Origin: Bacteroidota bacterium
Lineage (GTDB): Bacteria > Bacteroidota > JABWAT01
Direction: 5' to 3'
Assembly (NCBI GenBank): GCA_023151185.1
Contig: JAKLJL010000006.1
Coordinates: 62,001-126,000 of the forward strand
Length of the DNA stretch: 64,000 bases
Part shown: positions 7,698 to 15,400 of the stretch, one piece after another
Numbering within the stretch: position 1 is the first letter of the stretch
How the letters are laid out: every line of letters begins with the position of its first letter
Program-made: the position numbers and the translations under genes
Notes under the pieces: model-generated
The model's database searches: none
Told to the model about the DNA's origin: nothing
What the model saw: the letters and a program-made list of their open reading frames with translations, nothing else

Positions 7698-8532
7698 GAC
7701 CAAACCGGGTTCTGAAATAGGCGACCGGAATCAAGGCAAATTTTCTGGAATTGGGAACCCGGACCCGGCTTTCCATAATTTCTGACGGAGTTGCCTGCTT
7801 TAATTTTTTAAACAGACTTTGGTAAAGCAGAAAGGCCAGATAAACGCCGGATTTTGCCCCTGATGGGAGTCTTCTGATGCCCGAAAGAGCTGAATCGAGG
7901 TCACGCTGTATATCCGTTTCAATCTGCTGTTTGGTTTCCTGATTGAAGTTAAGCTGGAAGTTGACTCCCGGGAAATAGGTTCTGCCCCTATCCTGATAAT
8001 CATCCTTCAGATCCCTGAGAAAATTTACCTTCTGAAATGCAGCTCCCAAACTTCGTGCACTTGCCTTGAGTTCTGAATACTTGACAGAATCACCCTCGCA
8101 AAACACCCGCAGACACATTAACCCGACAACTTCGGCTGACCCGTAGATGTACTCTTCGTAGCCACGGGCTGAGTAAGTGGTTTTTTCCAGGTCCATTTCC
8201 ATACTGTCTAGAAAGGCATTGATCAGTTCATGATCCACGCCGTACATATTGACCACATCCTGGAAAGCATCCAATACCGGATTCAGATGAATTTTTTGCC
8301 GGATCGCCTTGAAAGTTTCCTCTCTGAATTCCCTGAACAGATTCACTTTGTCGTAATCATGGAAAGTGTCCACAATTTCATCGGCATACCTCACATAGGC
8401 ATAAATGCCATAAATTGGTTTTCTGAACTTCGGGGAAAAAGCCAGAATTCCCATGCTGAAAGAGGTTGAATAACGCCGGGTTATCAACTTCGTGCATTCA
8501 TAGTTGGTATTTCGGTAAAGTGCTGTTGACAT
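7690..8532 (-). CDS. crtB: Phytoene synthase
   Basis: 280-residue head-to-head prenyl synthase that condenses two geranylgeranyl diphosphates to phytoene. Both Asp-rich Mg2+/diphosphate motifs are intact: D51-E-I-V-D55 in the YADEIVD block and D174-LKD-D178 in NFLRDLKDDYQDRGR. SFSMGILAF near 25-33 is also typical. The start is the ATG at 8530-8532 with AGGA seven bases upstream; a longer reading frame of 32 extra codons looks non-coding. It is the first gene of the carotenoid operon, divergent from the arginine cluster. Squalene synthase is unlikely given the neighbours. Confidence 0.92.
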   Translation of the reverse strand: MSTALYRNTNYECTKLITRRYSTSFSMGILAFSPKFRKPIYGIYAYVRYADEIVDTFHDYDKVNLFREFREETFKAIRQKIHLNPVLDAFQDVVNMYGVDHELINAFLDSMEMDLEKTTYSARGYEEYIYGSAEVVGLMCLRVFCEGDSVKYSELKASARSLGAAFQKVNFLRDLKDDYQDRGRTYFPGVNFQLNFNQETKQQIETDIQRDLDSALSGIRRLPSGAKSGVYLAFLLYQSLFKKLKQATPSEIMESRVRVPNSRKFALIPVAYFRTRFGHV

Positions 8533-8650
8533 AGTCCTGCTTGCTTTTAAGATCAAACATGAATTCCTGCTTTTTCTGTTCCGGAAGGGACATATTTTTT
8601 CCTGGCATTTTTTGTTAAGAGACAGCATGGAATGTATTAATATGCAAAAA

Positions 8651-8668
8651 AATGAATAATTACTTGAC
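8651..8668 (+). promoter_or_regulatory. Candidate ArgR operator
   Basis: AATGAATAATTACTTGAC matches the left half of the enterobacterial ARG box (TGAATwwwwATTCA) perfectly (TGAAT plus AATT) and the right half in part. It overlaps the likely -33 region of the argC promoter, the expected place for repression by the argR product encoded downstream. A single half-degenerate site is weak evidence. Confidence 0.4.
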
Positions 8669-8694
8669 TTGAATTCCGACCAGGCCTAACTTTG
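8664..8694 (+). promoter_or_regulatory. Promoter of the arginine cluster
   Basis: TTGAC at 8664-8668 and TAACTTTG at 8687-8694 match the Bacteroidota promoter form (TTG near -33, TAnnTTTG near -7) with a 20-base spacer. The predicted RNA would begin about at the ATG of the short ORF at 8699. Confidence 0.5.
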
Positions 8695-8698
8695 CATC

Positions 8699-8803
8699 AT
8701 GACAGCAAAGAACAAACAAATCCATCTATCTCCTGCCCAACAGAGAAATTCTGAACGGATGCTTCCGTCTGATTTCCGCTTCAGGCGACCCGCAAGGGCC
8801 TGA
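8699..8803 (+). CDS. Possible Arg-rich leader peptide upstream of argC
   Basis: 34-codon ORF beginning four bases after the TAACTTTG element and ending 55 bases before argC. It carries seven Arg codons, five of them in the last eight to ten positions (Phe-Arg-Phe-Arg-Arg-Pro-Ala-Arg-Ala before the stop). In amino-acid operons such codon-rich leaders can sense charged tRNA by ribosome stalling. I could not find a convincing terminator/antiterminator pair after it, and the remainder of the peptide looks unremarkable, so coding status is uncertain. Confidence 0.4.
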   Translation: MTAKNKQIHLSPAQQRNSERMLPSDFRFRRPARA

Positions 8804-8858
8804 AATTACTTTGTTTTGAAATTTATTTCACTCGGATTAATAAGTTAAGGTAAAAAGT

Positions 8859-9896
8859 ATGATTTCTGTCGGAATCATTGGCAGCAGCGGGTATACGGGA
8901 AAGAAACTGATCTCCTTTTTGGCCCATCACCCTGGGGTGCAGGTCTTGAAATTGTATAGTTATTCAACTTCCGGTCAGGATTTGTATCATCTTTTTCCTG
9001 AGTTTCAGGGGGTTTTCCCCAACCTGCCGGTCGGGGCCCTTTCAAACCTGGACGAGTCACTGGATGTTTATTTCACCGCATTACCCCACGGTGAATCGAT
9101 TAAAGTCATTCCCGGCCTGATCGAAAAAGGTAAGGTTGTCATTGATCTGTCGGGTGATTTCCGTCTGGATGAGCCCGCCCAGTATGATCAGTGGTATCAC
9201 TTCACGCATTCAGCACCTCATTTGCTGTCTCAGAAAGTGTACGGCCTTGCAGATTATCACCGGACATCCTATACCGGGAAAAAGCTGATATCCAATCCGG
9301 GTTGCTATCCGACCGTCACCCTGCTGTCAGTGCTTCCGCTTGCTGAAGCTTTTGCTGATGATATTCTGACGGTGGCAACGGTTGCCTATTCGGGGACATC
9401 AGGAGCCGGGAAAAGCCCTAATGCCGATCTTCTCCTGTCAGAGATGGATGGGAATTCCCGGGCTTACAACCTGCATCAGCACCGCCATGAACCTGAAATC
9501 CTGCAGGAATTGCAGAAAGCCGGGATGTTTGCTCCTTTTTCCTTTGCAGTTCATTTACTCCCGGCCGCAGTTGGCATGTATGCCACCACCAGCATTTTTA
9601 CCCGCAAAGCCCTTGATCCGGCCGAAGTCACTGCTGCCTTTGAGACCTTCTGCCAAAATCAGCCGTTTATCCGGTTCAGGAAGCAGATTCCCCAGATTAA
9701 ATGGGTTACCGGATCGAATTTCTGTGACCTCAGTGTCTCGGTTCGGGGTAATTCCATTCTTGTTACCGGTGCAATTGACAATCTGGTTAAGGGGGCATCC
9801 GGTCAGGCAGTTCAGAATATGAATTCTTACTTCGGCTTCCATCCGGCAGCCGGACTTCTACCAAGTGAGGGAAACCATGTTTCATTTCATTCCTAA
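8859..9896 (+). CDS. argC: N-acetyl-gamma-glutamyl-phosphate reductase
   Basis: 345-residue cytoplasmic NADPH-dependent reductase, third step of arginine synthesis from glutamate (N-acetylglutamyl phosphate to the semialdehyde). The N-terminal nucleotide-binding motif is GIIGSSGYTGKKL at 5-17, and the catalytic Cys149 sits in SNPGCYPT. HRHEPEI near 209-215 and HLLP near 232 carry the conserved active-site His. ATG at 8859 is preceded by AAGG at normal spacing. Its 3' end overlaps the argJ start by 20 bases, so the two are translationally coupled. First gene of the cluster. Confidence 0.95.
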   Translation: MISVGIIGSSGYTGKKLISFLAHHPGVQVLKLYSYSTSGQDLYHLFPEFQGVFPNLPVGALSNLDESLDVYFTALPHGESIKVIPGLIEKGKVVIDLSGDFRLDEPAQYDQWYHFTHSAPHLLSQKVYGLADYHRTSYTGKKLISNPGCYPTVTLLSVLPLAEAFADDILTVATVAYSGTSGAGKSPNADLLLSEMDGNSRAYNLHQHRHEPEILQELQKAGMFAPFSFAVHLLPAAVGMYATTSIFTRKALDPAEVTAAFETFCQNQPFIRFRKQIPQIKWVTGSNFCDLSVSVRGNSILVTGAIDNLVKGASGQAVQNMNSYFGFHPAAGLLPSEGNHVSFHS

Positions 9897-11082
9897 CGGG
9901 ACTATCACATCTGCCAAAGGATTTCTTGCCGCCGGTATTTACTGCGGAATAAAAAAGAAAAAACGGGACCTGGCGCTGATTTACTCTCCTCAGCCCTGTA
10001 CGGTTGCCGGAACCTTTACTCTGAATAAAGTGAAGGCGGCCCCTTTGCTGGTTTCCCAGGCCGTGATCAAGTCGGGCGGTTTGGTTAAGGCAGTTCTGGT
10101 AAACTCCGGAAATGCCAATGCCTGCACCGGAGATCCCGGTTTCCAGGATGCTCTGGATTCACAGAACTGGGTTGCCGAAGAACTGGGCATTTCACCAAAG
10201 GAAGTCCTGATTTCTTCGACGGGTGTTATCGGCCAAAGATTACCCATGATGGTTCTGAAACAGGGAATAAAGGATATTGTTCCCATTATCTCGGCGATAG
10301 GCGGGTATGATGCTGCCGAAGCCATTATGACCACCGATACCAAAGAGAAACAATTTGCCGTTGAGATTCAGACTCCCGGCGGGCCGGTAACTATCGGCGG
10401 AATCTGCAAGGGATCGGGGATGATTATGCCGAATATGGCCACCATGCTCGGGTTTCTGACAACGGATGCCAGGATTGATAATCAATTGATCAAGGACCTT
10501 CTGCTCGAAGCCGTCAGCCATTCATTCAATAAAATTACCGTTGATGGGGATACCAGTACGAATGACATGGTGACCCTGATGGCTAACGGAGCGTCAGGAA
10601 TTGAAATTCTCGCCGGGACCGAAACCTATTTCCATTTCCGTGAAGCTCTGATGGTTTTGACGAAGGAAATGGCCAGGCTGATTGTGGTTGACGGAGAAGG
10701 CGCTACAAAATTTGTAGAAGTGGTTGTGTCGGGAGCACATACGGCAGAGGACGCCGATAAAATTGCCAAAACGATCTGCAATTCACCACTGGTTAAAACA
10801 GCAATCCACGGACAGGACGCCAACTGGGGACGGATCATCTCGGCTGCCGGATATTCAGGGGCAGAATTTGATCCGGCTGAAGTCTCAATTTACTTTGATG
10901 ACCTGGCTATTTTTCTTCCCGGCTACCGGATTGTGCTCGATGAAGAAGAAGCCCTGAAGCGCCTGAGTAAAACCGAAATTAAAATCACCGTCAATGTTGG
11001 GCACGGACCTTTTACCACAACCTGGTATACCTGCGACTTTTCAACTGATTACATCCGGATCAATGCGGATTACAGGAGTTGA
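9877..11082 (+). CDS. argJ: Bifunctional glutamate N-acetyltransferase / amino-acid N-acetyltransferase
   Basis: 401-residue enzyme that recycles the acetyl group from N-acetylornithine to glutamate and may also make N-acetylglutamate from acetyl-CoA. ArgJ precursors cut themselves before a Thr; here the site is M-A-T189-M-L-G within NMATMLGFLTTDA. KGSGMI just before it and DGDTSTND after it are family signatures. The ATG at 9877 has GAGGG six bases upstream and is preferred to the GTG at 9865. With argJ present the pathway needs no separate argE. The stop at 11080-11082 abuts a GTCAGGA triplet repeat that begins the inserted segment. Confidence 0.93.
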   Translation: MFHFIPNGTITSAKGFLAAGIYCGIKKKKRDLALIYSPQPCTVAGTFTLNKVKAAPLLVSQAVIKSGGLVKAVLVNSGNANACTGDPGFQDALDSQNWVAEELGISPKEVLISSTGVIGQRLPMMVLKQGIKDIVPIISAIGGYDAAEAIMTTDTKEKQFAVEIQTPGGPVTIGGICKGSGMIMPNMATMLGFLTTDARIDNQLIKDLLLEAVSHSFNKITVDGDTSTNDMVTLMANGASGIEILAGTETYFHFREALMVLTKEMARLIVVDGEGATKFVEVVVSGAHTAEDADKIAKTICNSPLVKTAIHGQDANWGRIISAAGYSGAEFDPAEVSIYFDDLAIFLPGYRIVLDEEEALKRLSKTEIKITVNVGHGPFTTTWYTCDFSTDYIRINADYRS

Positions 11083-11083
11083 A

Positions 11084-11105
11084 GTCAGGAGTCAGGAGTC
11101 AGGAG
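11084..11105 (+). repeat. Short direct repeat (GTCAGGA x3)
   Basis: Three perfect tandem heptamers GTCAGGA starting two bases after the argJ stop. The motif GAAGTCAG is found in inverted orientation in the 91-bp repeats downstream of the four-helix-bundle gene, so the pair brackets that gene. Confidence 0.8.
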
Positions 11106-11124
11106 ATTTTAACAGGTAAAGATA

Positions 11125-11484
11125 ATGACATCAACAACAAATTTTCAAAATCTGGTTGTTTGGCAAAAATCCCATGAATTTGTACTTCAGGTATATAAAA
11201 TGACTTCAAATTTTCCAAAGGAGGAATTGTTTTGCTTGACTTCGCAATTTCGAAGAGCAGCCGTTTCAATTCCTGCAAATATTGCGGAAGGATATAGAAG
11301 GAAAACCAAACTTGAAAAGGCTCGCTTCTTCAATATATCACAAGGGTCTATTGAGGAGTGTAAATACTACCTGATACTATCAAAAGATCTTGGCTATTTT
11401 AAAATGGCGGATGAAATGATTTTATTGGAAGAAATCAGCAAAATGCTGCATTCTTATTCTGAAAAGGTAACTGCGCAAAAGTAA
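11125..11484 (+). CDS. Four-helix-bundle protein, S23 / 23S-intervening-sequence type
   Basis: 119-residue all-helical protein of the family often encoded within 23S rRNA intervening sequences and scattered through Bacteroidota genomes. Signature segments are FQNLVVWQKSHEF near 7-19, LTSQFRRAAVSIPANIAEGY near 36-55 (RRAAVSIPANIAEG being the hallmark) and SIEECKYYL near 76-84. Molecular function is unknown; the avd protein of diversity-generating retroelements shares the fold. It interrupts the arginine cluster between argJ and argB in the same direction, is more AT-rich than its neighbours and is bracketed by repeats, all signs of a later insertion. The first 91-bp repeat unit begins inside its last codons. 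Confidence 0.88.
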   Translation: MTSTTNFQNLVVWQKSHEFVLQVYKMTSNFPKEELFCLTSQFRRAAVSIPANIAEGYRRKTKLEKARFFNISQGSIEECKYYLILSKDLGYFKMADEMILLEEISKMLHSYSEKVTAQK

Positions 11485-11729
11485 AATTAAAGCTGGGTCA
11501 GTATTTAAAACTGACTTCTGACTTCAGTCTTCTGACTTCTTAACAAATTCTGAAAAGGTTACTGCGCAAAAGTAAAATAAAAGCTGGGTCAGTATTTAAA
11601 ACTGACTTCTGACTTCAGTCTTCTGACTTCTTAACAAATTCTGAAAAGGTAACTGCACAAACGTAAAATAAAAGCTGGGTCGGTATTTGAAACTGACTTC
11701 TGACTTCAGTCTTCTGACTTCTTAACAAA
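11461..11729 (+). repeat. 91-bp tandem repeat, three copies
   Basis: Units begin at 11461, 11552 and 11643 with the phrase GAAAAGGTAACTGC and repeat with an exact 91-base period. The first two differ at only a few positions; the third is a little more diverged. Each unit contains CTGACTTCTGACTTCAGTC and re-encodes the last residues of the four-helix-bundle protein (SEKVTAQ), so the array arose by duplication of the gene's 3' end and its downstream sequence. The last unit ends seven bases before the argB ATG, so the repeat supplies argB's upstream region, and no Shine-Dalgarno sequence is seen there. Confidence 0.95.
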
Positions 11730-11735
11730 AATACC

Positions 11736-12515
11736 ATGCTCAACTTATTAAAACTCTCAGGCAAAGCCGTTGACGAATTTCTGACCAATCCGGTGTGGAT
11801 GGCTGTTCTCAGGAAATTAACTTCCGGCGGAAACCACCTTGTCATCGTTCATGGTGCCGGAAAGGAAATCACGTCCTGGTGTGCGGCTTTTGGGATAACC
11901 TCTGAATTTGTGGACGGACAACGGGTGACAGACGGAGAAACAATGATGATTGTATCCGCAGTTCAATCCGGTTGGGTTAATGGCAAACTTTCGGCTAAAC
12001 TGAATCATGAAACGATTCCGGCAATCGGGCTTACAGGTGCGGACCGGGGTTTGGTTACCGGCGAAATGACGGACCCGAGACTGGGACGTGTGGGAATTCC
12101 GGTTGTAACAGGAGATACAACCTGGGTATTGGATCTGGTCAATTCCGGAGTCATTCCTGTGTTTTCCAGCACCTGTCTTGGACGTGACGGCCAGCAGGTA
12201 AATGTAAATGCTGATTGGTTTGCCGGCTCTCTGGCATCTGCATTGAAAGCAGATGCAATCTATTTCATCTCAGACATACCGGGAGTTCTGATTGGCGGGA
12301 AAGTGAAATCTGTTCTGTCTCCGGCAGAAATTACCACCGGAATTGTATCTGGGGATATTACCGGCGGCATGATCCCCAAACTGAAAAGCAGCGAAGAGCT
12401 GCTGAAAAAGGGTGTCGGGAAGGTCTGGATCGGGCCTGGCTCGCCCGAAAGCTTTTTATCCCTGCTTGAAGGTAAGCCGGCAGGAACCTGGATTATGGAG
12501 AAAAAAAATGACTGA
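11736..12515 (+). CDS. argB: Acetylglutamate kinase
   Basis: 259-residue amino-acid kinase that phosphorylates N-acetylglutamate, the second step of the pathway and often the point of arginine feedback. Family signs are LKLSGKAV at 5-12, VIVHGAGKEI near 34-43, VNVNADWFAGSLASAL near 155-170, SDIPGVL near 180-186 and DITGGMIPKL near 206-215. The chain is short, as in Bacteroidota ArgB, and lacks the N-terminal helix of arginine-sensitive hexameric forms. ATG at 11736 follows the repeat array closely. The stop overlaps the argD start by eight bases. Confidence 0.92.
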   Translation: MLNLLKLSGKAVDEFLTNPVWMAVLRKLTSGGNHLVIVHGAGKEITSWCAAFGITSEFVDGQRVTDGETMMIVSAVQSGWVNGKLSAKLNHETIPAIGLTGADRGLVTGEMTDPRLGRVGIPVVTGDTTWVLDLVNSGVIPVFSSTCLGRDGQQVNVNADWFAGSLASALKADAIYFISDIPGVLIGGKVKSVLSPAEITTGIVSGDITGGMIPKLKSSEELLKKGVGKVWIGPGSPESFLSLLEGKPAGTWIMEKKND

Positions 12516-13677
12516 ATCACATTTGTTGGGTAACTATAACCGCTTTCCGGTTGAATTTACATCCGGTGAGGGTGTCTGGCTGACCGATTCGAGAGGGAAC
12601 CGGTACCTTGACTTTCTGTCGGGCATTGCTGTTAACGGCTTTGGAACCGGCCATCCTGAAATTACTGCCGCAGTTCTGAAACAGCTTAATGGAGTCTGGC
12701 ATACCTCCAACCTGTTTGAATCGGCCGGTCAGAAAGAACTTGCTTCAGTTCTTGCTTCGAAGTCCGGTCTGGAGAAGGTTTTTTTCTGCAATTCGGGAAC
12801 AGAAGCAAACGAAGCGGCCATCAAGTTTGCACGTAAATGGGGGCAGGGAAGATATCACATCATTACTGCGCAGGGCGGATTCCACGGCCGGACGATGGGA
12901 TCCCTTTCGGCTTCCGGTCAGCCAAAACTCTGGAACGGTTTTTTTCCTCTGGTTTATGGCTTTACGTCGGTCCAGTTTGGCTCAGTTGAGGCAATCCGGG
13001 CAGCCATAACTTCCGAAACAGTTGCCGTCATGCTGGAACCCATTCAGGGTGAAAACGGGATACTCCTTCCGCCGGCAGGTTATCTGAAAGCTGTGAGGGA
13101 GGTTTGTGATGAGTTTAATCTTTTGCTGATTCTGGATGAAGTACAATCCGGTATGGGCCGGACAGGTAAATGGTTTGCCTTTCAGCATGAAGAACTAAAA
13201 CCCGATATCCTGACTCTGGCGAAAGGAATTGCAAACGGATTTCCTCTGGGTGCCGTTATCTGTACTGAACCCGTCGGGGCCTGCATCAAACCGGGAGATC
13301 ATGGGTCAACTTTTGGCGGAAACCCGGTTGCAGTTGCAGCAGCCCTTGCAGTTTCCACCCTGCTGACCGAAGACATTCTGGACGGAAATCTGGCTTTGGG
13401 TGAGTATCTGAGGTCCGAATTGGCTTCCGCAGACTTGCCTGAAATTGCCGAAATCAGAGGACTTGGGCTCATGACCGGGATTCAGTTAAAACCCGGCACG
13501 TCTGCGAGAGCCCTGGCGTCTTCTCTGCTGGAACAGGGAATCGTAACCGGTACTTCCGGAGACTCAGTTCTTCGCCTGCTGCCCCCTTTTCTGATCACCC
13601 GGACCGAAATTGACTTGTTTGTCTCACAACTGGCGGCTGTTTTTGAAGCCAGTGAATCACGGGGAGTTGCCGTATGA
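12508..13677 (+). CDS. argD: Acetylornithine aminotransferase
   Basis: 389-residue PLP-dependent class III aminotransferase that converts N-acetylglutamate semialdehyde to N-acetylornithine. Clear motifs are FLSGIAVNGFG near 30-40, NSGTEANEAAIKFARK near 94-109 (phosphate-binding), LDEVQSGMGRTG near 208-219 with the cofactor-ring Asp, and the Schiff-base Lys239 in LAKGIANGFPLGA. The ATG at 12508 has GGAG seven bases upstream and overlaps the argB end; a longer frame reading back into argB is not needed. The stop overlaps the argF start as ATGA. Confidence 0.93.
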   Translation: MTESHLLGNYNRFPVEFTSGEGVWLTDSRGNRYLDFLSGIAVNGFGTGHPEITAAVLKQLNGVWHTSNLFESAGQKELASVLASKSGLEKVFFCNSGTEANEAAIKFARKWGQGRYHIITAQGGFHGRTMGSLSASGQPKLWNGFFPLVYGFTSVQFGSVEAIRAAITSETVAVMLEPIQGENGILLPPAGYLKAVREVCDEFNLLLILDEVQSGMGRTGKWFAFQHEELKPDILTLAKGIANGFPLGAVICTEPVGACIKPGDHGSTFGGNPVAVAAALAVSTLLTEDILDGNLALGEYLRSELASADLPEIAEIRGLGLMTGIQLKPGTSARALASSLLEQGIVTGTSGDSVLRLLPPFLITRTEIDLFVSQLAAVFEASESRGVAV

Positions 13678-14615
13678 AACATCTTATTGACCTGACGGAA
13701 TGGACTGCTGAAGACCTGGAGAAGGTTTTTAATTATGCAACGGTCATTAAAAACAACCAGAATTCAGGATTTAAACCGCTGGCAGGAAAATCGGTTGCCC
13801 TTTATTTCGAAAAACCGTCCCTGAGAACCCGGGTCAGCTTTGATATCGGAATCCAGGAACTTGGGGGAAACACCACCGTCGTTGAACAGTTTATGGCCGG
13901 AATCGGTACCCGTGAATCCGTTCACGATGTAGCCAATACCCTGAACGGATTTGTGGATGCAATGGTTTGCCGCCTTTTCAACCATCAGACTCTGTATGAA
14001 CTTCGGCAATGGTCCGAAATGAGTATTATTAACGCCCTGACCGATTTTTCGCATCCCTGCCAGATCCTTGCCGATATCCTCACTCTGAAAGAACTCGGCC
14101 TCTGGAAGAATTCGCTGGTCATGACTTGGGTGGGTGATCCGAATAATGTGCTGCAGTCCTGGCTTGAAATTGCGCTTATGTACCCGATTACGGTGAATAT
14201 TTCCAGCCCGGATATCCCGACTGAATTTGATTCGTGGTTTAAAGATCCCCGGATGAAAGACCGGATTTTCTGGATACAGGATCCCAAAAAAGCGGTATCA
14301 GTTGCAGATATGGTGTATGTCGATACCTGGATTTCGATGGGACAGGAAGCAGAAGCAGAGGCCCGGCTGAAGAAGTATGAAGGCTATTCGGTGAATCAGG
14401 AGCTTTCAGGCTATATGCCAGACCATGCGGTCATGCTTCACTGTTTGCCTGCCAAACGGGGGCAGGAGGTCGATGACTTTACAATGAATAAGTTTAAAAA
14501 AGTCATCTTCCACGAATCCGAGAACCGGCTTCATGTTCAGAAGGCGGTAATGGCCTATCTGCTCGCACCCGAAACGACTGAAGTATTTTACCGGCTCAAA
14601 ACCGGACAGGCTTGA
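13674..14615 (+). CDS. argF: Ornithine carbamoyltransferase
   Basis: 313-residue cytoplasmic transcarbamylase that makes citrulline from ornithine and carbamoyl phosphate. Carbamoyl-phosphate motif is S49-LRTR53 and the second site is H127-PCQ; the ornithine site is H256-CLPAKRGQEV. These fit a genuine OTCase. The N-acetylornithine carbamoyltransferase of many Bacteroidota has FFNPSLRTRLS instead, so the acetyl group is removed by ArgJ before this step. Coupled to argD by a four-base overlap; argR follows after 10 bases. Confidence 0.88.
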   Translation: MKHLIDLTEWTAEDLEKVFNYATVIKNNQNSGFKPLAGKSVALYFEKPSLRTRVSFDIGIQELGGNTTVVEQFMAGIGTRESVHDVANTLNGFVDAMVCRLFNHQTLYELRQWSEMSIINALTDFSHPCQILADILTLKELGLWKNSLVMTWVGDPNNVLQSWLEIALMYPITVNISSPDIPTEFDSWFKDPRMKDRIFWIQDPKKAVSVADMVYVDTWISMGQEAEAEARLKKYEGYSVNQELSGYMPDHAVMLHCLPAKRGQEVDDFTMNKFKKVIFHESENRLHVQKAVMAYLLAPETTEVFYRLKTGQA

Positions 14616-14625
14616 CGGTTAAGGT

Positions 14626-15093
14626 ATGTCATCCAAACTTCTCCGCCAAAATAAAATCAAGGAAATTCTGCAGAAATTCCATGTTGACAGTCAGGAAGAA
14701 CTTGTGGGATTGCTCAGACAGGAAGGGATTGAAATCACTCAGGCAACCCTCAGCCGTGATTTCTCTGACCTGGGGGTCATCCGGGTACGGGCTGAAGAAG
14801 GCTCCAGGTATGTCATCAGCCATACCGAAACCGGCAGCCAGGTTTACAGGCTGATCCGGTATGAGATTCTGGCGGTCGGATCCAACGAAAACTGCCTGGT
14901 GGTAAGAACCCTTGCCGGGCGGGCGCAGGGTGTAGGCCATTTCATTGACCGGCTGAATAAAACTGAAATTCTGGGAACGATTGCAGGTGACGATACAATC
15001 CTCGTAATCCCTGCTTCCGTCAGGTTTATCCCCGACCTGGTCAGATTCTTTAATTCGCTGATGGATGAGGGTGAAGAGACCAGCAAACCTTGA
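14626..15093 (+). CDS. argR: Arginine repressor
   Basis: 155-residue ArgR. The N-terminal winged helix has QATLSRDFSDLGVIRV near 42-57, matching the ArgR SRDLxELGV recognition helix. The C-terminal hexamerisation and arginine-binding domain has AGRAQGVGHFIDR near 101-113 and GTIAGDDTILVI near 120-131, whose paired Asp binds arginine. It would repress the cluster in an arginine-dependent way, including its own gene, as it sits between argF and argG. The ATG at 14626 follows 10 bases after argF. Length is normal. Confidence 0.93.
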   Translation: MSSKLLRQNKIKEILQKFHVDSQEELVGLLRQEGIEITQATLSRDFSDLGVIRVRAEEGSRYVISHTETGSQVYRLIRYEILAVGSNENCLVVRTLAGRAQGVGHFIDRLNKTEILGTIAGDDTILVIPASVRFIPDLVRFFNSLMDEGEETSKP

Positions 15094-15400
15094 TGGTAAT
15101 GGTATAAAAATCAGGGTTTTGCCTGAATGTCTGGGTTAACTGGATTGGTACTTAAAATTCCCTTTTGAAGGTAAATACAACTAAGGTGGTCCGAATTTAA
15201 ACTCAGTTCTTTTGTGAAAAAAAGGGAGTTTGGTGGAACATCAGATTCTGATATCAAACCGGGACCGAAAAAAAGTGGAGAGTGAATAGAAACTCCGGAA
15301 AACTGACTTCTGTCTGCTGACTCCTGCCTTCTTTTCAGAAATTTACTTTGTGCCCTTCGTGGTAAATGAAATTTGTAATTTAATAAAACAGGAAAATAAA
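15094..15400. other. Intergenic region argR / argG
   Basis: About 307 AT-rich bases with no supported gene. It includes a solitary copy of the ACTGACTTCTG-type repeat at 15299-15335, related to the array before argB, and the phrase TGTGCCCTTCGTGGTAAA at 15349-15366, which I believe recurs in other genomes. A CAGGAAAATAAA ribosome site precedes argG. I see no clear terminator, so argG may be co-transcribed with argR or have its own promoter around TTTACTTTG (15342-15350). Confidence 0.5.
15299..15335 (+). repeat. Solo copy of the CTGACTTCTG repeat
   Basis: The sequence AACTGACTTCTGTCTGCTGACTCCTGCCTTC-like at this site, read in parts, shares CTGACTTCTG and CTGACTCCTG with the repeats around the four-helix-bundle gene at 11.1-11.7 kb, but no such gene is attached here. 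Confidence 0.5.

Larger units (their letters stand above)
8533..8858. other. Divergent intergenic region, crtB / argC
   Basis: Region of 326 bases between the carotenoid operon and the arginine cluster. On the plus side it holds an ArgR-box-like site, a TAACTTTG promoter element and a short Arg-rich ORF, listed separately. For crtB I found no convincing promoter: the minus strand has only the weak CATGTTTG about 30 bases before the ATG. A second AT-rich stretch at 8801-8858 leads into the argC start with no clear hairpin terminator. Confidence 0.5.

Noticed and set aside
11615-11845. 76-codon minus-strand frame across the tandem repeat
   Set aside because: It consists of repeat sequence read backwards (RSQKTEVRSQ pattern) and overlaps the argB start; no ribosome site.
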